From assembly GCF_008932245.1 (NCBI RefSeq), contig NZ_CP034910.1, positions 62,001-126,000 of the forward strand: a DNA stretch of 64,000 nucleotides, in the 5' to 3' direction. Below, piece by piece: positions 18,086-26,725 of this stretch (position 1 is its first letter; each line of letters begins with the position of its first letter). This DNA comes from Sinorhizobium alkalisoli (lineage in GTDB: Bacteria > Pseudomonadota > Alphaproteobacteria > Rhizobiales > Rhizobiaceae). Position numbers and translations under genes: made by a program. A model generated the notes under the pieces. It was not told where the DNA came from and did not search any database. It worked only from the letters and a program-made list of their open reading frames with translations.

Positions 18086-18789
18086 CGGAAACCGCCATTG
18101 GCTGCAAAACGGAAGTCGGGATCGTATGCGAGCCGATAGGTGGTCGTGAGGTGGTTCGGATCGCTGTTCCAGGCGCCGCCGCGAAGTACGCGATGGCGCT
18201 CGTCGCCGGCGACGGATGTCCCCTCATAGGGCCGGTAGGCATCGCCCGTCCATTCCCAGACATTGCCGACGAGGTTGAGTGCGCCCTCCTCGCTGGCGCC
18301 TGCGGCAAATGCGTCCGCCGGTGCGGTCATCAGGTAGCCGTCGCGATCGTCGCCGGTGCAACAGACATCACTGCCGGCATTCGCGCGCATCTTGTCAGGC
18401 GGTGCTTCGCCCCAGGGAAAGACTCTCCCCTTCGTGCCGCGCGCAGCCCGCTCGTATTGCTGCTCGGATGGCAGAACCAGGCCGTAGTGCTGGCAAAATG
18501 CGTCGGCGTCGCTCCAACTGACTCCGACAACCGGCCGATCGGCGATACCCAGCAGCGGATGATCGGCGTAGAAGGCACGACGATGTCCGGTCGCCGCAAC
18601 GAAGCGCTCATATTGCCGATTGGTAATCTCGGTGCGGTTGATGGCGAAGGCCTGCCCCTCGATCAGCCGGCGCGGGCTCTCATTCTCCGGGCCGTCGTCA
18701 CGACCGAAAACGAAAGGGCCGGCCGGAACTTCAACCAGCGGGTTACCGGCGATCGGGCCGAGGTCTCCGGCAACTGCGCCGGACGCCAT
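18064..18789 (-). CDS. SUMF1/formylglycine-generating-enzyme-like exported protein
   Basis: About 241 residues. FGE-sulfatase domain: FVFGRDDGPENESPRR, INRTEITNRQYERFV, VGVSWSDADAFCQHYGLVLPSE, LNLVGNVWEWTGDAY, VLRGGAWNSDP and GGFRCVRS. The active-site Cys pair of true FGE, expected just before R-x-x in the C-terminal part, is absent (TTTYRLAYDP), so sulfatase activation is unlikely. ATG 18789 is conservative; a CTG about 10 codons upstream would give a signal peptide (VILFMASGAVAG). Paired with the propeller gene, it may mature or bind an exported partner. Confidence 0.72.
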   Translation of the reverse strand: MASGAVAGDLGPIAGNPLVEVPAGPFVFGRDDGPENESPRRLIEGQAFAINRTEITNRQYERFVAATGHRRAFYADHPLLGIADRPVVGVSWSDADAFCQHYGLVLPSEQQYERAARGTKGRVFPWGEAPPDKMRANAGSDVCCTGDDRDGYLMTAPADAFAAGASEEGALNLVGNVWEWTGDAYRPYEGTSVAGDERHRVLRGGAWNSDPNHLTTTYRLAYDPDFRFAANGGFRCVRSSP

Positions 18790-18882
18790 GAACAAAATGA
18801 CTGCCGCGTTCGCGGCGGTCAGTCGGCATCCGAACGGATCACGCCATATCCAATGTCGTCGAAAGCCGCGTCTCCACTTGCA

Positions 18883-18918
18883 CCCCCCTCTGCCCTGCCG
18901 GGCGAGGCAAAGGGGGGC
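18883..18918. terminator. GC-rich hairpin after the sugar importer operon
   Basis: Imperfect inverted repeat with CCCCCCTCTGCC pairing to GGCAAAGGGGGG, in the 169-base gap between the ATPase gene and the SUMF1 gene. It may end most importer transcripts. Confidence 0.45.
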
Positions 18919-18958
18919 ATCTACAGCCGCCGCGCGAAACCAATTCGCATCCGACACC

Positions 18959-20032
18959 TTAGCGATCTGGCTGAAAGTCCACACGCCGCTCCGTCTCCGC
19001 ATCGAACAGGAACATACGATCCGCGGCGATCTTGACGCCGACGGGCTGGTCGATCTGACCGGGGAAATTCTTGTCGGCGCGCAGGGTGATGAGCTCGCCG
19101 CCAAGCTGCAGACTGACCAGCGTGTTCTCGCCGGTGAGTTCCACCGAATAGATCGGCGCGACGAGATTGGCGTCCGGGGCCCCGGCGCTCGTCACCTGGA
19201 TGTCTTCGGGACGCACGCCCAGCACCGCACGATGGAGATCGATGCGGCCGGCCCCTCCAACCTTCAAGCCGGCGCTCGCGAAAACACCGCCCCTCATCTC
19301 CCCGGGGATGAGGTTCATCGCCGGCGACCCGATGAAGCCGGCGACAAACAGCGTTCGCGGATTGCTATAGATATCCCTCGGCGTCCCAAGCTGTTCGATG
19401 ACGCCCCTGTTCATGACCGCGACGCGGTGGGCAAGCGTCATCGCCTCAATCTGGTCGTGCGTCACATAGATCGTCGTCACCTGCAATTCGTGCTGAAGGT
19501 GCTTCAGTTCCGCGCGCATCTGCGTGCGCAGCTTTGCGTCGAGGTTGGAGAGTGGCTCGTCCATCAGGAAGACGCGCGGCGTGCGCACGATGGCGCGAGC
19601 GAGCGCCACACGCTGGCGTTGGCCGCCGGAGAGTTCCTTGGGCAGGCGTTTCAGCATGGTATCAAGCTCGACGCGGCGCGCCACTTCGGCAATGCGGCGC
19701 TTGTACATGTCGGGTGGCACTTTGCGAATCTTCAATGGATAGCCGATATTGTCCTCGACCGTCAGGTGCGGGTAGAGCGCATAGGACTGAAAGACCATTG
19801 CGACGTCGCGGTACTTCGGCAGCACGTCGTTGATGCGGTCGGAGTCGATGTAGATGTCGCCCGAGGTCGGCTCTTCGAGACCAGCCACCATCCGCATCGT
19901 CGTCGTCTTGCCGCAGCCGGACGGCCCGAGCAGAACGAGGAACTCCTTGTCCTTGATTTCAAGGTTGAAATTGGCCACGGCTACGAAGTCGCCGAACTTC
20001 TTGGTCACGTTTTCGAACCTGACGGAGGCCAT
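18959..20032 (-). CDS. Sugar ABC transporter ATP-binding protein (UgpC/MalK type)
   Basis: 357 residues. Walker A GPSGCGKTT, signature LSGGQRQRVALARA, Walker B VFLMDEPLSNLD, switch His in VTHDQIEAM, and a C-terminal TOBE/MalK regulatory domain (AVLGVRPEDIQV). It energises the two permeases directly upstream. The last gene of a four-gene operon in the order binding protein, permease, permease, ATPase. Substrate unknown; the group is of the CUT1 class for oligosaccharides, polyols or glycerol phosphate. Confidence 0.92.
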   Translation of the reverse strand: MASVRFENVTKKFGDFVAVANFNLEIKDKEFLVLLGPSGCGKTTTMRMVAGLEEPTSGDIYIDSDRINDVLPKYRDVAMVFQSYALYPHLTVEDNIGYPLKIRKVPPDMYKRRIAEVARRVELDTMLKRLPKELSGGQRQRVALARAIVRTPRVFLMDEPLSNLDAKLRTQMRAELKHLQHELQVTTIYVTHDQIEAMTLAHRVAVMNRGVIEQLGTPRDIYSNPRTLFVAGFIGSPAMNLIPGEMRGGVFASAGLKVGGAGRIDLHRAVLGVRPEDIQVTSAGAPDANLVAPIYSVELTGENTLVSLQLGGELITLRADKNFPGQIDQPVGVKIAADRMFLFDAETERRVDFQPDR

Positions 20033-20035
20033 CGC

Positions 20036-20899
20036 TCAACCCTTGACGGCGCCGAGGGAAAGGCCCCGGACGAGGTGTTTCTGCACAATGAAAGCGAAAA
20101 TAACGATCGGCACGCAGGCCATGAAGCCGGCGGCGCTGATCTCGCCCCAATAGGTCGTGTATTGCGTCACACGTCCGGCGATGCCGATCGGCAGCGTCTG
20201 CGACTGTTCGGTGAGCGTAATGACCAGTGCCAGCAGGAATTCGTTCCAGGAGATGATCAGGCAGAAGATGGCGGTTGCCGCGAGGCCCGGTCGCGCGAGC
20301 GGAAGGGCCACGTGCAGGAACGCGCCCCAGCGCGTGTCGCCGTCGACGATCGCCGCCTCTTCGAGCTCGACCGGAAGATCCTGGAAATAACTCTTCATCA
20401 TCCAGGTCGCAAAAGGCAGGTTGAAAGCCGTATAGGCGATGATCAGCGCCGCCTTCGTGTTGAGCATGTCGAAGTAATTGAAGAAAAGGTAGAGCGGAAT
20501 GATGCTGACGATCGGCGGCATCATGCGCGTAGACAGGATCCAGAAAGAAACGTGTTTGCGCCACTGCCGGGGATACGTGAACCGCGCCAGCGCGTAGCCC
20601 GCCATGGTGCCGAAGATTACGGCAATTGCGGTCGTTCCCACCGCGACGAGAAAACTGTTCAGCGCATAGCGCAGGAATGGGCGCTCGATGAAGGCCTGAT
20701 CGTAATGCTTCAGCGTCGGGTTGCGCGGCACCCATTCGGGCGGCACGGCGAAGATGTCGATGTCGAATTTGAACGAGTTCGCGGCAATCCAGTAGACGGG
20801 AAAAAGCGTTAGGACCAGCGCGACGAGTATCGTCCCATAGGCGGCAAGGCGAAGCAGCGTCTCCCGGCTGCGGCTGCGCGTCTTGAATATCATCGCCAT
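20036..20899 (-). CDS. Sugar ABC transporter permease (MalG type)
   Basis: 287 residues, six membrane helices, one near the N-terminus (TILVALVLTLFPVYWIAANSF). The EAA motif reads EEAAIVDGDTRWGAFLHVALPLARPG. It is 3 bases from the ATPase gene and adjoins the other permease. ATG 20899 follows AGTGGAG. Confidence 0.9.
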   Translation of the reverse strand: MAMIFKTRSRSRETLLRLAAYGTILVALVLTLFPVYWIAANSFKFDIDIFAVPPEWVPRNPTLKHYDQAFIERPFLRYALNSFLVAVGTTAIAVIFGTMAGYALARFTYPRQWRKHVSFWILSTRMMPPIVSIIPLYLFFNYFDMLNTKAALIIAYTAFNLPFATWMMKSYFQDLPVELEEAAIVDGDTRWGAFLHVALPLARPGLAATAIFCLIISWNEFLLALVITLTEQSQTLPIGIAGRVTQYTTYWGEISAAGFMACVPIVIFAFIVQKHLVRGLSLGAVKG

Positions 20900-20900
20900 C

Positions 20901-21818
20901 TCACTCCACTAAACGCATGCGTTTCATGAACCAAGTGCTGAGGACGACCGTCACGAACAGCACGAAGAGCGAAATCGCCGCCGCATAGCCGGGATCGGCG
21001 AAACGGTAGGCGACCTGGTAGATGTAGAGGCTCAACACCTTGGTGCGGTCCGCCGGGCCGCCCCCCGTGAGGATGAAGACCAGGTCGAACAGCCGCAGCG
21101 CATCCATGACTCGCAGCAGCAGCGCAATGGCGATGACCGGCTTCAGGAAGGGAATGGTAAGATCCCAGAACTGCCGCCAGGATGAGGCGCCATCGAGCTC
21201 GGCAGCCTCGTAGGGCTCCACCGGCAGGCTCGCGAGCCCGGCCAGCATCAGGAGGAAAATAAAGGGAGTCCACTGCCAGACATCGGCGACGATGATCGAG
21301 AACATCGCCAGGTCGACATCGCCCGCCCAGGCCTGAGTCGGAAGCCCGAGGCGGTACATGATCTCATTCAGCACGCCGAATTGCGGCTCATAGATGAGCT
21401 TCCAGGTGATCGCCACCGCGATCGGCGGCAGCATCATTGGAACCATCAGCACCGTCTTCAGAAAGGTCAGCCTCCGGATATATTTGTCGAGGAGCAGGGC
21501 CAAACCGAGCCCAAGCAGAAACTCGACCGAGACCGCAACCGTCGTGAAGATCGCCGTGTTGCGCAAGGCCACCTGGAACTGGCCGTCGGAAAGAAGACGG
21601 GCGAAGTTGGCGGCGCCAACGAATTGCCAGGGTAGATCCGGATTCGGACTGATCCGATGAACGGCCGCATAGAACATGTAGAGGCTTGGAAAGATCGTCA
21701 GCGCCAGAAGGATGAGGACTGCCGGCGCAAGCATTAGATAGCGCAGGCGGCGTTCCGCCCAGCGTTCGAACCGACCTCCGGTTTCGAGCGACGCGGCGGA
21801 ACTGCTTTTCATCCACAT
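20901..21818 (-). CDS. Sugar ABC transporter permease (MalF/UgpA type)
   Basis: 305 residues with six helices; the EAA motif is EAAELDGASSWRQFWDLTIPFLKP. ATG 21818 is preferred to an upstream in-frame start because GGAGGA lies 6 bases before it and the sequence upstream forms the intergenic hairpins. It makes a heterodimer with the next permease. Confidence 0.9.
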   Translation of the reverse strand: MWMKSSSAASLETGGRFERWAERRLRYLMLAPAVLILLALTIFPSLYMFYAAVHRISPNPDLPWQFVGAANFARLLSDGQFQVALRNTAIFTTVAVSVEFLLGLGLALLLDKYIRRLTFLKTVLMVPMMLPPIAVAITWKLIYEPQFGVLNEIMYRLGLPTQAWAGDVDLAMFSIIVADVWQWTPFIFLLMLAGLASLPVEPYEAAELDGASSWRQFWDLTIPFLKPVIAIALLLRVMDALRLFDLVFILTGGGPADRTKVLSLYIYQVAYRFADPGYAAAISLFVLFVTVVLSTWFMKRMRLVE

Positions 21819-21853
21819 GGGTCCTCCGACAGAGCCTTTCACCGGACACCTAT

Positions 21854-21907
21854 GGCCGCGCTGGGGAACTCCAGCGTGGCCGCGGCAAGCGGGGCTTGAT
21901 GCCCCGC
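21854..21907 (-). terminator. Two hairpins between binding-protein and permease genes
   Basis: 21854-21881 pairs GGCC-CGCTGG with CCAGCG-GGCC around one mismatch. 21889-21907 is a perfect 7-bp stem (GCGGGGC-TTGAT-GCCCCGC). They sit just after the binding-protein stop and likely stabilise its mRNA or attenuate read-through. Confidence 0.5.
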
Positions 21908-21924
21908 CCGACATGAGACGCTGG

Positions 21925-23184
21925 CTATTTCAGCCCGGTGATCTGTTCGACCGCGGCTTGCGAGTTCTTCAGTGCCTCTTCCGGCGTGATCGTGCCTGCG
22001 ACGGCCTTGGAGAGTTCGATTCCGAAAGCGTTCTCGATTTCCGGCCACTTCGGATGGCGCGGCCGCGGCGTCGAGGCCTCGATCGCTTCCATCAGCACCG
22101 GATAGTGACGGAACTTCTCTTGGCTTGTCAGCTCCGCATCGGTGAAGACCGATGCCCTGACCGGCGGGTTGCCGCGCTCGGCAGAGATCTTGATCTGCTC
22201 GGGCGAGGTCGCCCACATCATGAAATCGAAAGCTTCCTGCTTGTTCTTTGCGGCCGACATGATGCCCATGGTCCAATGGCCGATTTCCGAACTGCCCGGC
22301 TTGGTGCCGTCCGGTATCGGGCTGTAGGAGATCTTGCCCACCATTCTCGACTGGCTCGGATCCTCGAAGGTCGCGACCCAGTTCGGCCAGTTGATCGACG
22401 ATGCGGCGGTTCCCGCAGCCATGGCAGTGCCTACTTCATTGGCGTTGTAGCTTTCGACACCTTTCGGCGAGACGTCGCGCAGCGACATGAACATCTTCAT
22501 GGCCTGCGCCCCTTCAGGCGTGTCGATGGTCACATTCGTCCGGCCCTCGTCAAACATGTCGCCACCATAGGACCAGAAGATCGGCATGAAATCCGCAACC
22601 ACAGGATTGCCTTGGCCACCGCGGAAAACATAGCCGAAATAGCGGCCGCCTCCCTGCTCCGTCAGCGCCTTGGCTGCCTTGAGTACATCGTCCCAGGTTT
22701 CCGGCGACTCGACGCCGGCTTCCTTGAACTTGGCCGCGTCGTAGAAGAACATCTGAGCGTTGCCGACATAGGGAAGACAGACATAGGGGCCCTCATCATA
22801 GGGGTTGCGGCAGATTGCTCTCGATTTCGACAGGAAGTCGTCATCCGGCCCTTCGACACCGGCATTCTTGAAATAGGTGGTCAGATCCTCGAGATGCCCG
22901 TTCTCGGCGAAAAACGGAATCCACGGGTCGTCCATCAGAATGATGTCGAACACGCCGGACCGAGTCGCCCCGGCATTCGCACCCTGTTCGAAGACATTGG
23001 CATAAGGAGCCTGCACGATCTCCACTTTCGTGCCCTTCAGTTTGGCATAGTCGGCGGCGGCGGCTCTCAAGCCGTCTCCCTCACTGCCAGAGGGCACGAG
23101 GATGGTGATATCGGCCCAGGCCGACGCGTTGACCGCCAGCACTGCAGTGGCGACGGCCAGCGCAAGAGACATTTTGTGCAGCAT
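21925..23184 (-). CDS. Sugar ABC transporter, extracellular solute-binding protein
   Basis: 419 residues, family 1 solute-binding protein (COG1653 type). The signal peptide MLHKMSLALAVATAVLAVNASAWA is followed by ITILVPSGSEGDG. The internal VFDIILMDDPWIPFFAENG and the late FDFMMWATSPEQIK segments are typical. First gene of the importer operon. ATG 23184 follows GGGAGG. The ligand cannot be inferred. Confidence 0.88.
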   Translation of the reverse strand: MLHKMSLALAVATAVLAVNASAWADITILVPSGSEGDGLRAAAADYAKLKGTKVEIVQAPYANVFEQGANAGATRSGVFDIILMDDPWIPFFAENGHLEDLTTYFKNAGVEGPDDDFLSKSRAICRNPYDEGPYVCLPYVGNAQMFFYDAAKFKEAGVESPETWDDVLKAAKALTEQGGGRYFGYVFRGGQGNPVVADFMPIFWSYGGDMFDEGRTNVTIDTPEGAQAMKMFMSLRDVSPKGVESYNANEVGTAMAAGTAASSINWPNWVATFEDPSQSRMVGKISYSPIPDGTKPGSSEIGHWTMGIMSAAKNKQEAFDFMMWATSPEQIKISAERGNPPVRASVFTDAELTSQEKFRHYPVLMEAIEASTPRPRHPKWPEIENAFGIELSKAVAGTITPEEALKNSQAAVEQITGLK

Positions 23185-23260
23185 GATGTACCTCCCAATC
23201 CGAGCCCGTCGTGGAACCACTTCTCCCGGTGGTCCCACCCGATCGGCCCGGCGGAGACAC

Positions 23261-23360
23261 TACAGCGCTGCACGTCTCATCAGACGTACAAGGATTACTG
23301 TCGTGAATTGCTGCACGTCTTTGTCCTTGACTTGACGTCGGTCCAAGGAGACATGCAGTA
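23261..23360. repeat. Full-length dispersed palindromic element
   Basis: It begins TACAGCGCTGCACGTCTCAT, continues through the TCAGACG arm, and ends GGAGACATGCAGTA after a second stem-forming half (CTGCACGTCTTTGTCC...). About 100 bases, closely matching the copy at 42082-42185. It lies 76 bases upstream of the importer operon. Confidence 0.8.
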
Positions 23361-23601
23361 ACGCAACGACGTGACACCCGACCTCAAGGCGAGTTCGGAG
23401 ATTACGAGGGGCTTCTCCACAAGCCGACGTTGCTCTCCCCCAAATCTAGCACATCACGCCATATTTAGAGAACGCTGTATTGGTAGTTACTTAGTAGATG
23501 CGACCCGCTACCCCACGACGGTGGTTTTCGATAGCCGTGCGAGAAGGCGTTCTTGAGGACGCGCAAAGGGCGCTGTGATGAGGGCATCGCCTCGGCAGCG
23601 T
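23361..23601. other. Intergenic region with a partial repeat
   Basis: About 240 bases, less GC-rich than the surroundings, with no supported gene. 23555-23578 (GACGCGCAAAGGGCGCTGT) is a further fragment of the dispersed element. The importer promoter probably lies nearer 23200-23260. Confidence 0.5.
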
Positions 23602-24393
23602 TCATTGCGGCCGACGCACTGTCGCCTCGTCAGCGCTGAGCGCCGTCTCACGGGTACCGGAAACGATGATCTCGAGCACCTCATGCTCGTCGGTATTGCG
23701 GATATAGCGATCACCCACACATTCGCCGCGCTTCAGCACCATGACGCGATCCCCGACGGCGAAGATGTCGACGAGACGATGGGAAATGATGATCTGGGCG
23801 ACGCCCTGCCTCTTCAACTCGAGCATGGTCTCGAGCAGCCGCTCCGTCGCCATTGCCGACAGATTTGCGGTCGGCTCGTCGAGGATGACGACGCGGGGCT
23901 CGAAGGAAATGGCGCGGGCGATCGCAACCGATTGCTGACGCCCACCCGAGAGGCTTTCGACCTTCTGGTAGACCGAATTGACGTCGACCTTCAGCCGCTT
24001 CAGCACACGGTCCGCTTCGGAATACATCTTCCTTCGATCGACGAAGGGCCCCTTCAGCGGCCAGCGGCCGAGAAATATGTTCTGGCCGACATCCATGTTG
24101 CCGCAGAGAGCGAAGTCCTGGTAGATCATCTCGATGCCGGCATCGCGACTCTCGTGCGGGCTTTTGAAGTGGACGGCCTTGCCTGCCACCCGTATCTCGC
24201 CGGCATCGCGCTGATAGGCGCCGGTAAGGATTTTCATGAGCGTCGACTTGCCGGCCGAGTTGTCGCCGACAAGACCGAGGATCTCGCCGGGATAGAGGAC
24301 GAGGTCGACATCGCGCAACGCCTGCACGGCTCCGAAGGCCTTGTCGATGCCACGCATCTCGACGATCGGTTGGGATAATGCCGTCTCAGCCAT
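23602..24393 (-). CDS. Sugar ABC transporter ATP-binding protein (single domain, RbsA-like)
   Basis: 263 residues. Walker A is GDNSAGKST (Ser where Gly is usual), signature ESLSGGRQQSVAIARA, Walker B VVILDEPTANLS and switch IISHRLVDIF. It has one ABC domain rather than the two of RbsA, as in FrcA-like importers. The start at ATG 24393 overlaps the stop of the fused permease by 8 bases, so translation is coupled. Confidence 0.88.
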   Translation of the reverse strand: MAETALSQPIVEMRGIDKAFGAVQALRDVDLVLYPGEILGLVGDNSAGKSTLMKILTGAYQRDAGEIRVAGKAVHFKSPHESRDAGIEMIYQDFALCGNMDVGQNIFLGRWPLKGPFVDRRKMYSEADRVLKRLKVDVNSVYQKVESLSGGRQQSVAIARAISFEPRVVILDEPTANLSAMATERLLETMLELKRQGVAQIIISHRLVDIFAVGDRVMVLKRGECVGDRYIRNTDEHEVLEIIVSGTRETALSADEATVRRPQ

Positions 24394-26641
24394 GGACGCT
24401 TCCCCCGATACGCGCGCCGCTTGCGACCCTGGTCCGCAACCGCCCGAAGACATTGGCCTGGCGCACCCATATGTCGATCAGCACCGCGATGATGAGAATG
24501 CCGCCGATAAAGACGTTGATCCAGTGCTGCGGCATGCTGAAGCCCTGGACGTTGAGCTGCAGCAGCGCCCGGATCAACGTGATCACCGCGGCGCCCGCGA
24601 GCGAACCGATCATGGTGCCGAACCCGCCGAAGATAGAACCGCCGCCGATGATCACCGACGCGATGGCGTCGAGTTCGCGGAACTGGCCGGCGACCGGGTT
24701 GAAACTGCGGAAATAGGCGATGTTGATCAGACCGGCCATGGTTGCGCAGAGCGCCGCAAACATCAGCGAAAGGAAGCGGACGCGATTGGTGTTGATGCCG
24801 GCGTAGGCGGCGCCGCGCAGATTGCCCCCCGTGGCGCAGACCTTAAGCCCAAGCGGCGTGTAGGCCAGCACGACGCCGGCAATGACCGCGACGAAGAACA
24901 TCCAGATGGTCTGGATGCTGACGACCTGGGCGACCGCGCGCAGGATGCCGGGCGGCAGCACCAGGCCGAAATAGAGGAGCACGTCGTTCACCTTGCGGCC
25001 GATGAGATTGTATGCCTCGGTCCAGCCGGTCAGCTGCTGGCCGGCGACGAACCAGGCGGCCAGGCCGCGCGCCACGTAAAACATGCCGAGCGTGGCGATG
25101 AAGGAAGGAAGCCTGAAGCCGACCGTAACCGTCGCGTTGACGAGCCCGGCCGCCATGCCGGCGAGGAGCCCCATTGCGATCGCCGTCATCGGATCGGCGC
25201 CGAGCACCTTCAGGAAATAGGCCGCGGTGCTGCCGGCGAGCGCCAGCACCGCGCCGACCGAGAGATCGATATCGCCGGCGGCGATCACGTAGGTGAGCCC
25301 GATGGTGATCAGCGCCAGTTCCGAATAGTTGAGCAGGATTGCAAACGTGTCGGAGAGATTCCACCAATAGTCCGGCCTGAGCGCCAGGCCGGCCAGCCAC
25401 AGGACAAGCGTGAGCATGATCGCGAGCGCGTCGCGGCGGGCGAAAAACTTGCCGAAGCGCCTCGCCGACAACTCCATTTCGCTCGCCGTCGCACCCCTGG
25501 TCTGGGCGCCGGCAAGGGCAATCCCCCCGACCTCCCGGGCTGCGGGCGGTCGGCGCCCCGTGAGCCACGCCCAGAAGCGGGCTGCAGCCTGGCGGCGGAT
25601 GAGATAGGGTTCGATCAGGACGGCGATGATGAGCAGCAGGCCGAGAAAGACGAGAACCGCTCCCGCCGGCAGCGTATAGCGGGCACCGACTTCGATGCTC
25701 TCGCCGTCGATGACCACGGTTCGCGTGATCGGCCATCCCTGGCGCAACACCTTGTCGATCAGAACGACGACCGCCGCGCCGAGGCAAGAACCGATCACCC
25801 GGCCGCGACCGCCGAGGATCGACGCGCCGCCGATGATGACCGACGCGATCACGGTCAATTCCCAGCTGACTCCGTAGAGGGGCGTCGCGCCCTTGTCCTG
25901 GGCGGCCGCCATCAGCGCGGCAAGGGTCGCCGCAAGCGACGAGATCAGATAGGCGCGTATTCGCACCCAGTTCGTCGGGATGCCCGCATAGACGGCCGCC
26001 TGTTCGTTGCCGCCGGTTGCGAAGGTCTCGTAGCCCCAGCGGGTCTTCGCGAGCACGAGCGCCCCGAGGATGCCGGCCACGGCGAAAACGGCGATCTGGT
26101 TGTTGAAACCGAGGACATTCGTTTCGCCCAGATGAAAGAAGTACGGGTAGTCTTTGGCTTTGCCGGAATAGTAGATCGCCTGCCCATGCGTCAGCGCGAG
26201 CACGAAGCCACGCCCTATGAAGAGCATTGTCAGCGTCGCGATGAAGGCCGGCACTTTCAGGAGCGTGACGAGCACGCCGTTGACGAGGCCGATCGCGGCC
26301 CCGAGAAGGACACAGAGGAGGACGGTCCCGACAACCCCGAGATCCAGCACATTCGACGCGAAGAGGCGCGCGAAGACGACCGCGATCAGCCCATAGGTGG
26401 AGCCCACCGAAAGATCGAGGTCCTTATTGGCGATCACAAAGGTCATCCCAACGGCGATGATGCCAACACGGGACGTATCGCGCAGAAGCGCGTGCAGGGC
26501 CTCCGTCGAGCCGAAGAAGCCGGGATTGACGATTACGCCGGCGAGATAGAGCAGAAAGAGGAAGACGATAAGGCCCGCCTCCCAGCCGCCTGCGAGTTGA
26601 GACGGGACGCGGCCGAGTGATGTTGTCTTGCTCGGGGTCAT
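24386..26641 (-). CDS. Fused double permease of an Rbs-type sugar ABC importer
   Basis: 751 residues, about twice the normal permease. Two complete RbsC-like halves lie in tandem. The first (about residues 20-350) has ANKDLDLSVGSTYGL and VIASVIIGGASILGGRGRVIGS. The second (about 410-740) has AAGDIDLSVGAVLALAGS and AIASVIIGGGSIFGGFGTMIGS. A charged cytoplasmic linker of about 50 residues joins them (AWLTGRRPPAAREVGG...). RbsC-type importers normally use a homodimer, so this is a covalent pseudo-heterodimer. No frameshift or stop interrupts the junction. Substrate unknown. Confidence 0.9.
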   Translation of the reverse strand: MTPSKTTSLGRVPSQLAGGWEAGLIVFLFLLYLAGVIVNPGFFGSTEALHALLRDTSRVGIIAVGMTFVIANKDLDLSVGSTYGLIAVVFARLFASNVLDLGVVGTVLLCVLLGAAIGLVNGVLVTLLKVPAFIATLTMLFIGRGFVLALTHGQAIYYSGKAKDYPYFFHLGETNVLGFNNQIAVFAVAGILGALVLAKTRWGYETFATGGNEQAAVYAGIPTNWVRIRAYLISSLAATLAALMAAAQDKGATPLYGVSWELTVIASVIIGGASILGGRGRVIGSCLGAAVVVLIDKVLRQGWPITRTVVIDGESIEVGARYTLPAGAVLVFLGLLLIIAVLIEPYLIRRQAAARFWAWLTGRRPPAAREVGGIALAGAQTRGATASEMELSARRFGKFFARRDALAIMLTLVLWLAGLALRPDYWWNLSDTFAILLNYSELALITIGLTYVIAAGDIDLSVGAVLALAGSTAAYFLKVLGADPMTAIAMGLLAGMAAGLVNATVTVGFRLPSFIATLGMFYVARGLAAWFVAGQQLTGWTEAYNLIGRKVNDVLLYFGLVLPPGILRAVAQVVSIQTIWMFFVAVIAGVVLAYTPLGLKVCATGGNLRGAAYAGINTNRVRFLSLMFAALCATMAGLINIAYFRSFNPVAGQFRELDAIASVIIGGGSIFGGFGTMIGSLAGAAVITLIRALLQLNVQGFSMPQHWINVFIGGILIIAVLIDIWVRQANVFGRLRTRVASGARIGGSVHG

Positions 26642-26679
26642 GTGGACGTCATCCCGGTTGCTCTTCGCACGACGGGTAA

Positions 26680-26718
26680 GCCCATCCCCCTCCGGTCGGC
26701 AGGCCAGAGGGGGTGGGC
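26680..26718 (-). terminator. Hairpin between binding-protein and fused-permease genes
   Basis: GCCCA-T-CCCCCTC pairs with GAGGGGG-TGGGC with a single bulge and a 14-base loop, in the 84-base gap after the binding-protein stop. Confidence 0.5.
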
Positions 26719-26725
26719 TTCGCGC

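Noticed and set aside
18620..20812. Long open frame of about 730 codons on the plus strand across the sugar-importer ATPase and permease
   Set aside because: It is the antisense shadow of three well-supported genes and has no recognisable domain.
24341..26620. Open frame of about 759 codons on the plus strand
   Set aside because: It is the complement of the fused permease; the composition (Asp/Arg/His rich) is typical of antisense frames in high-GC DNA.
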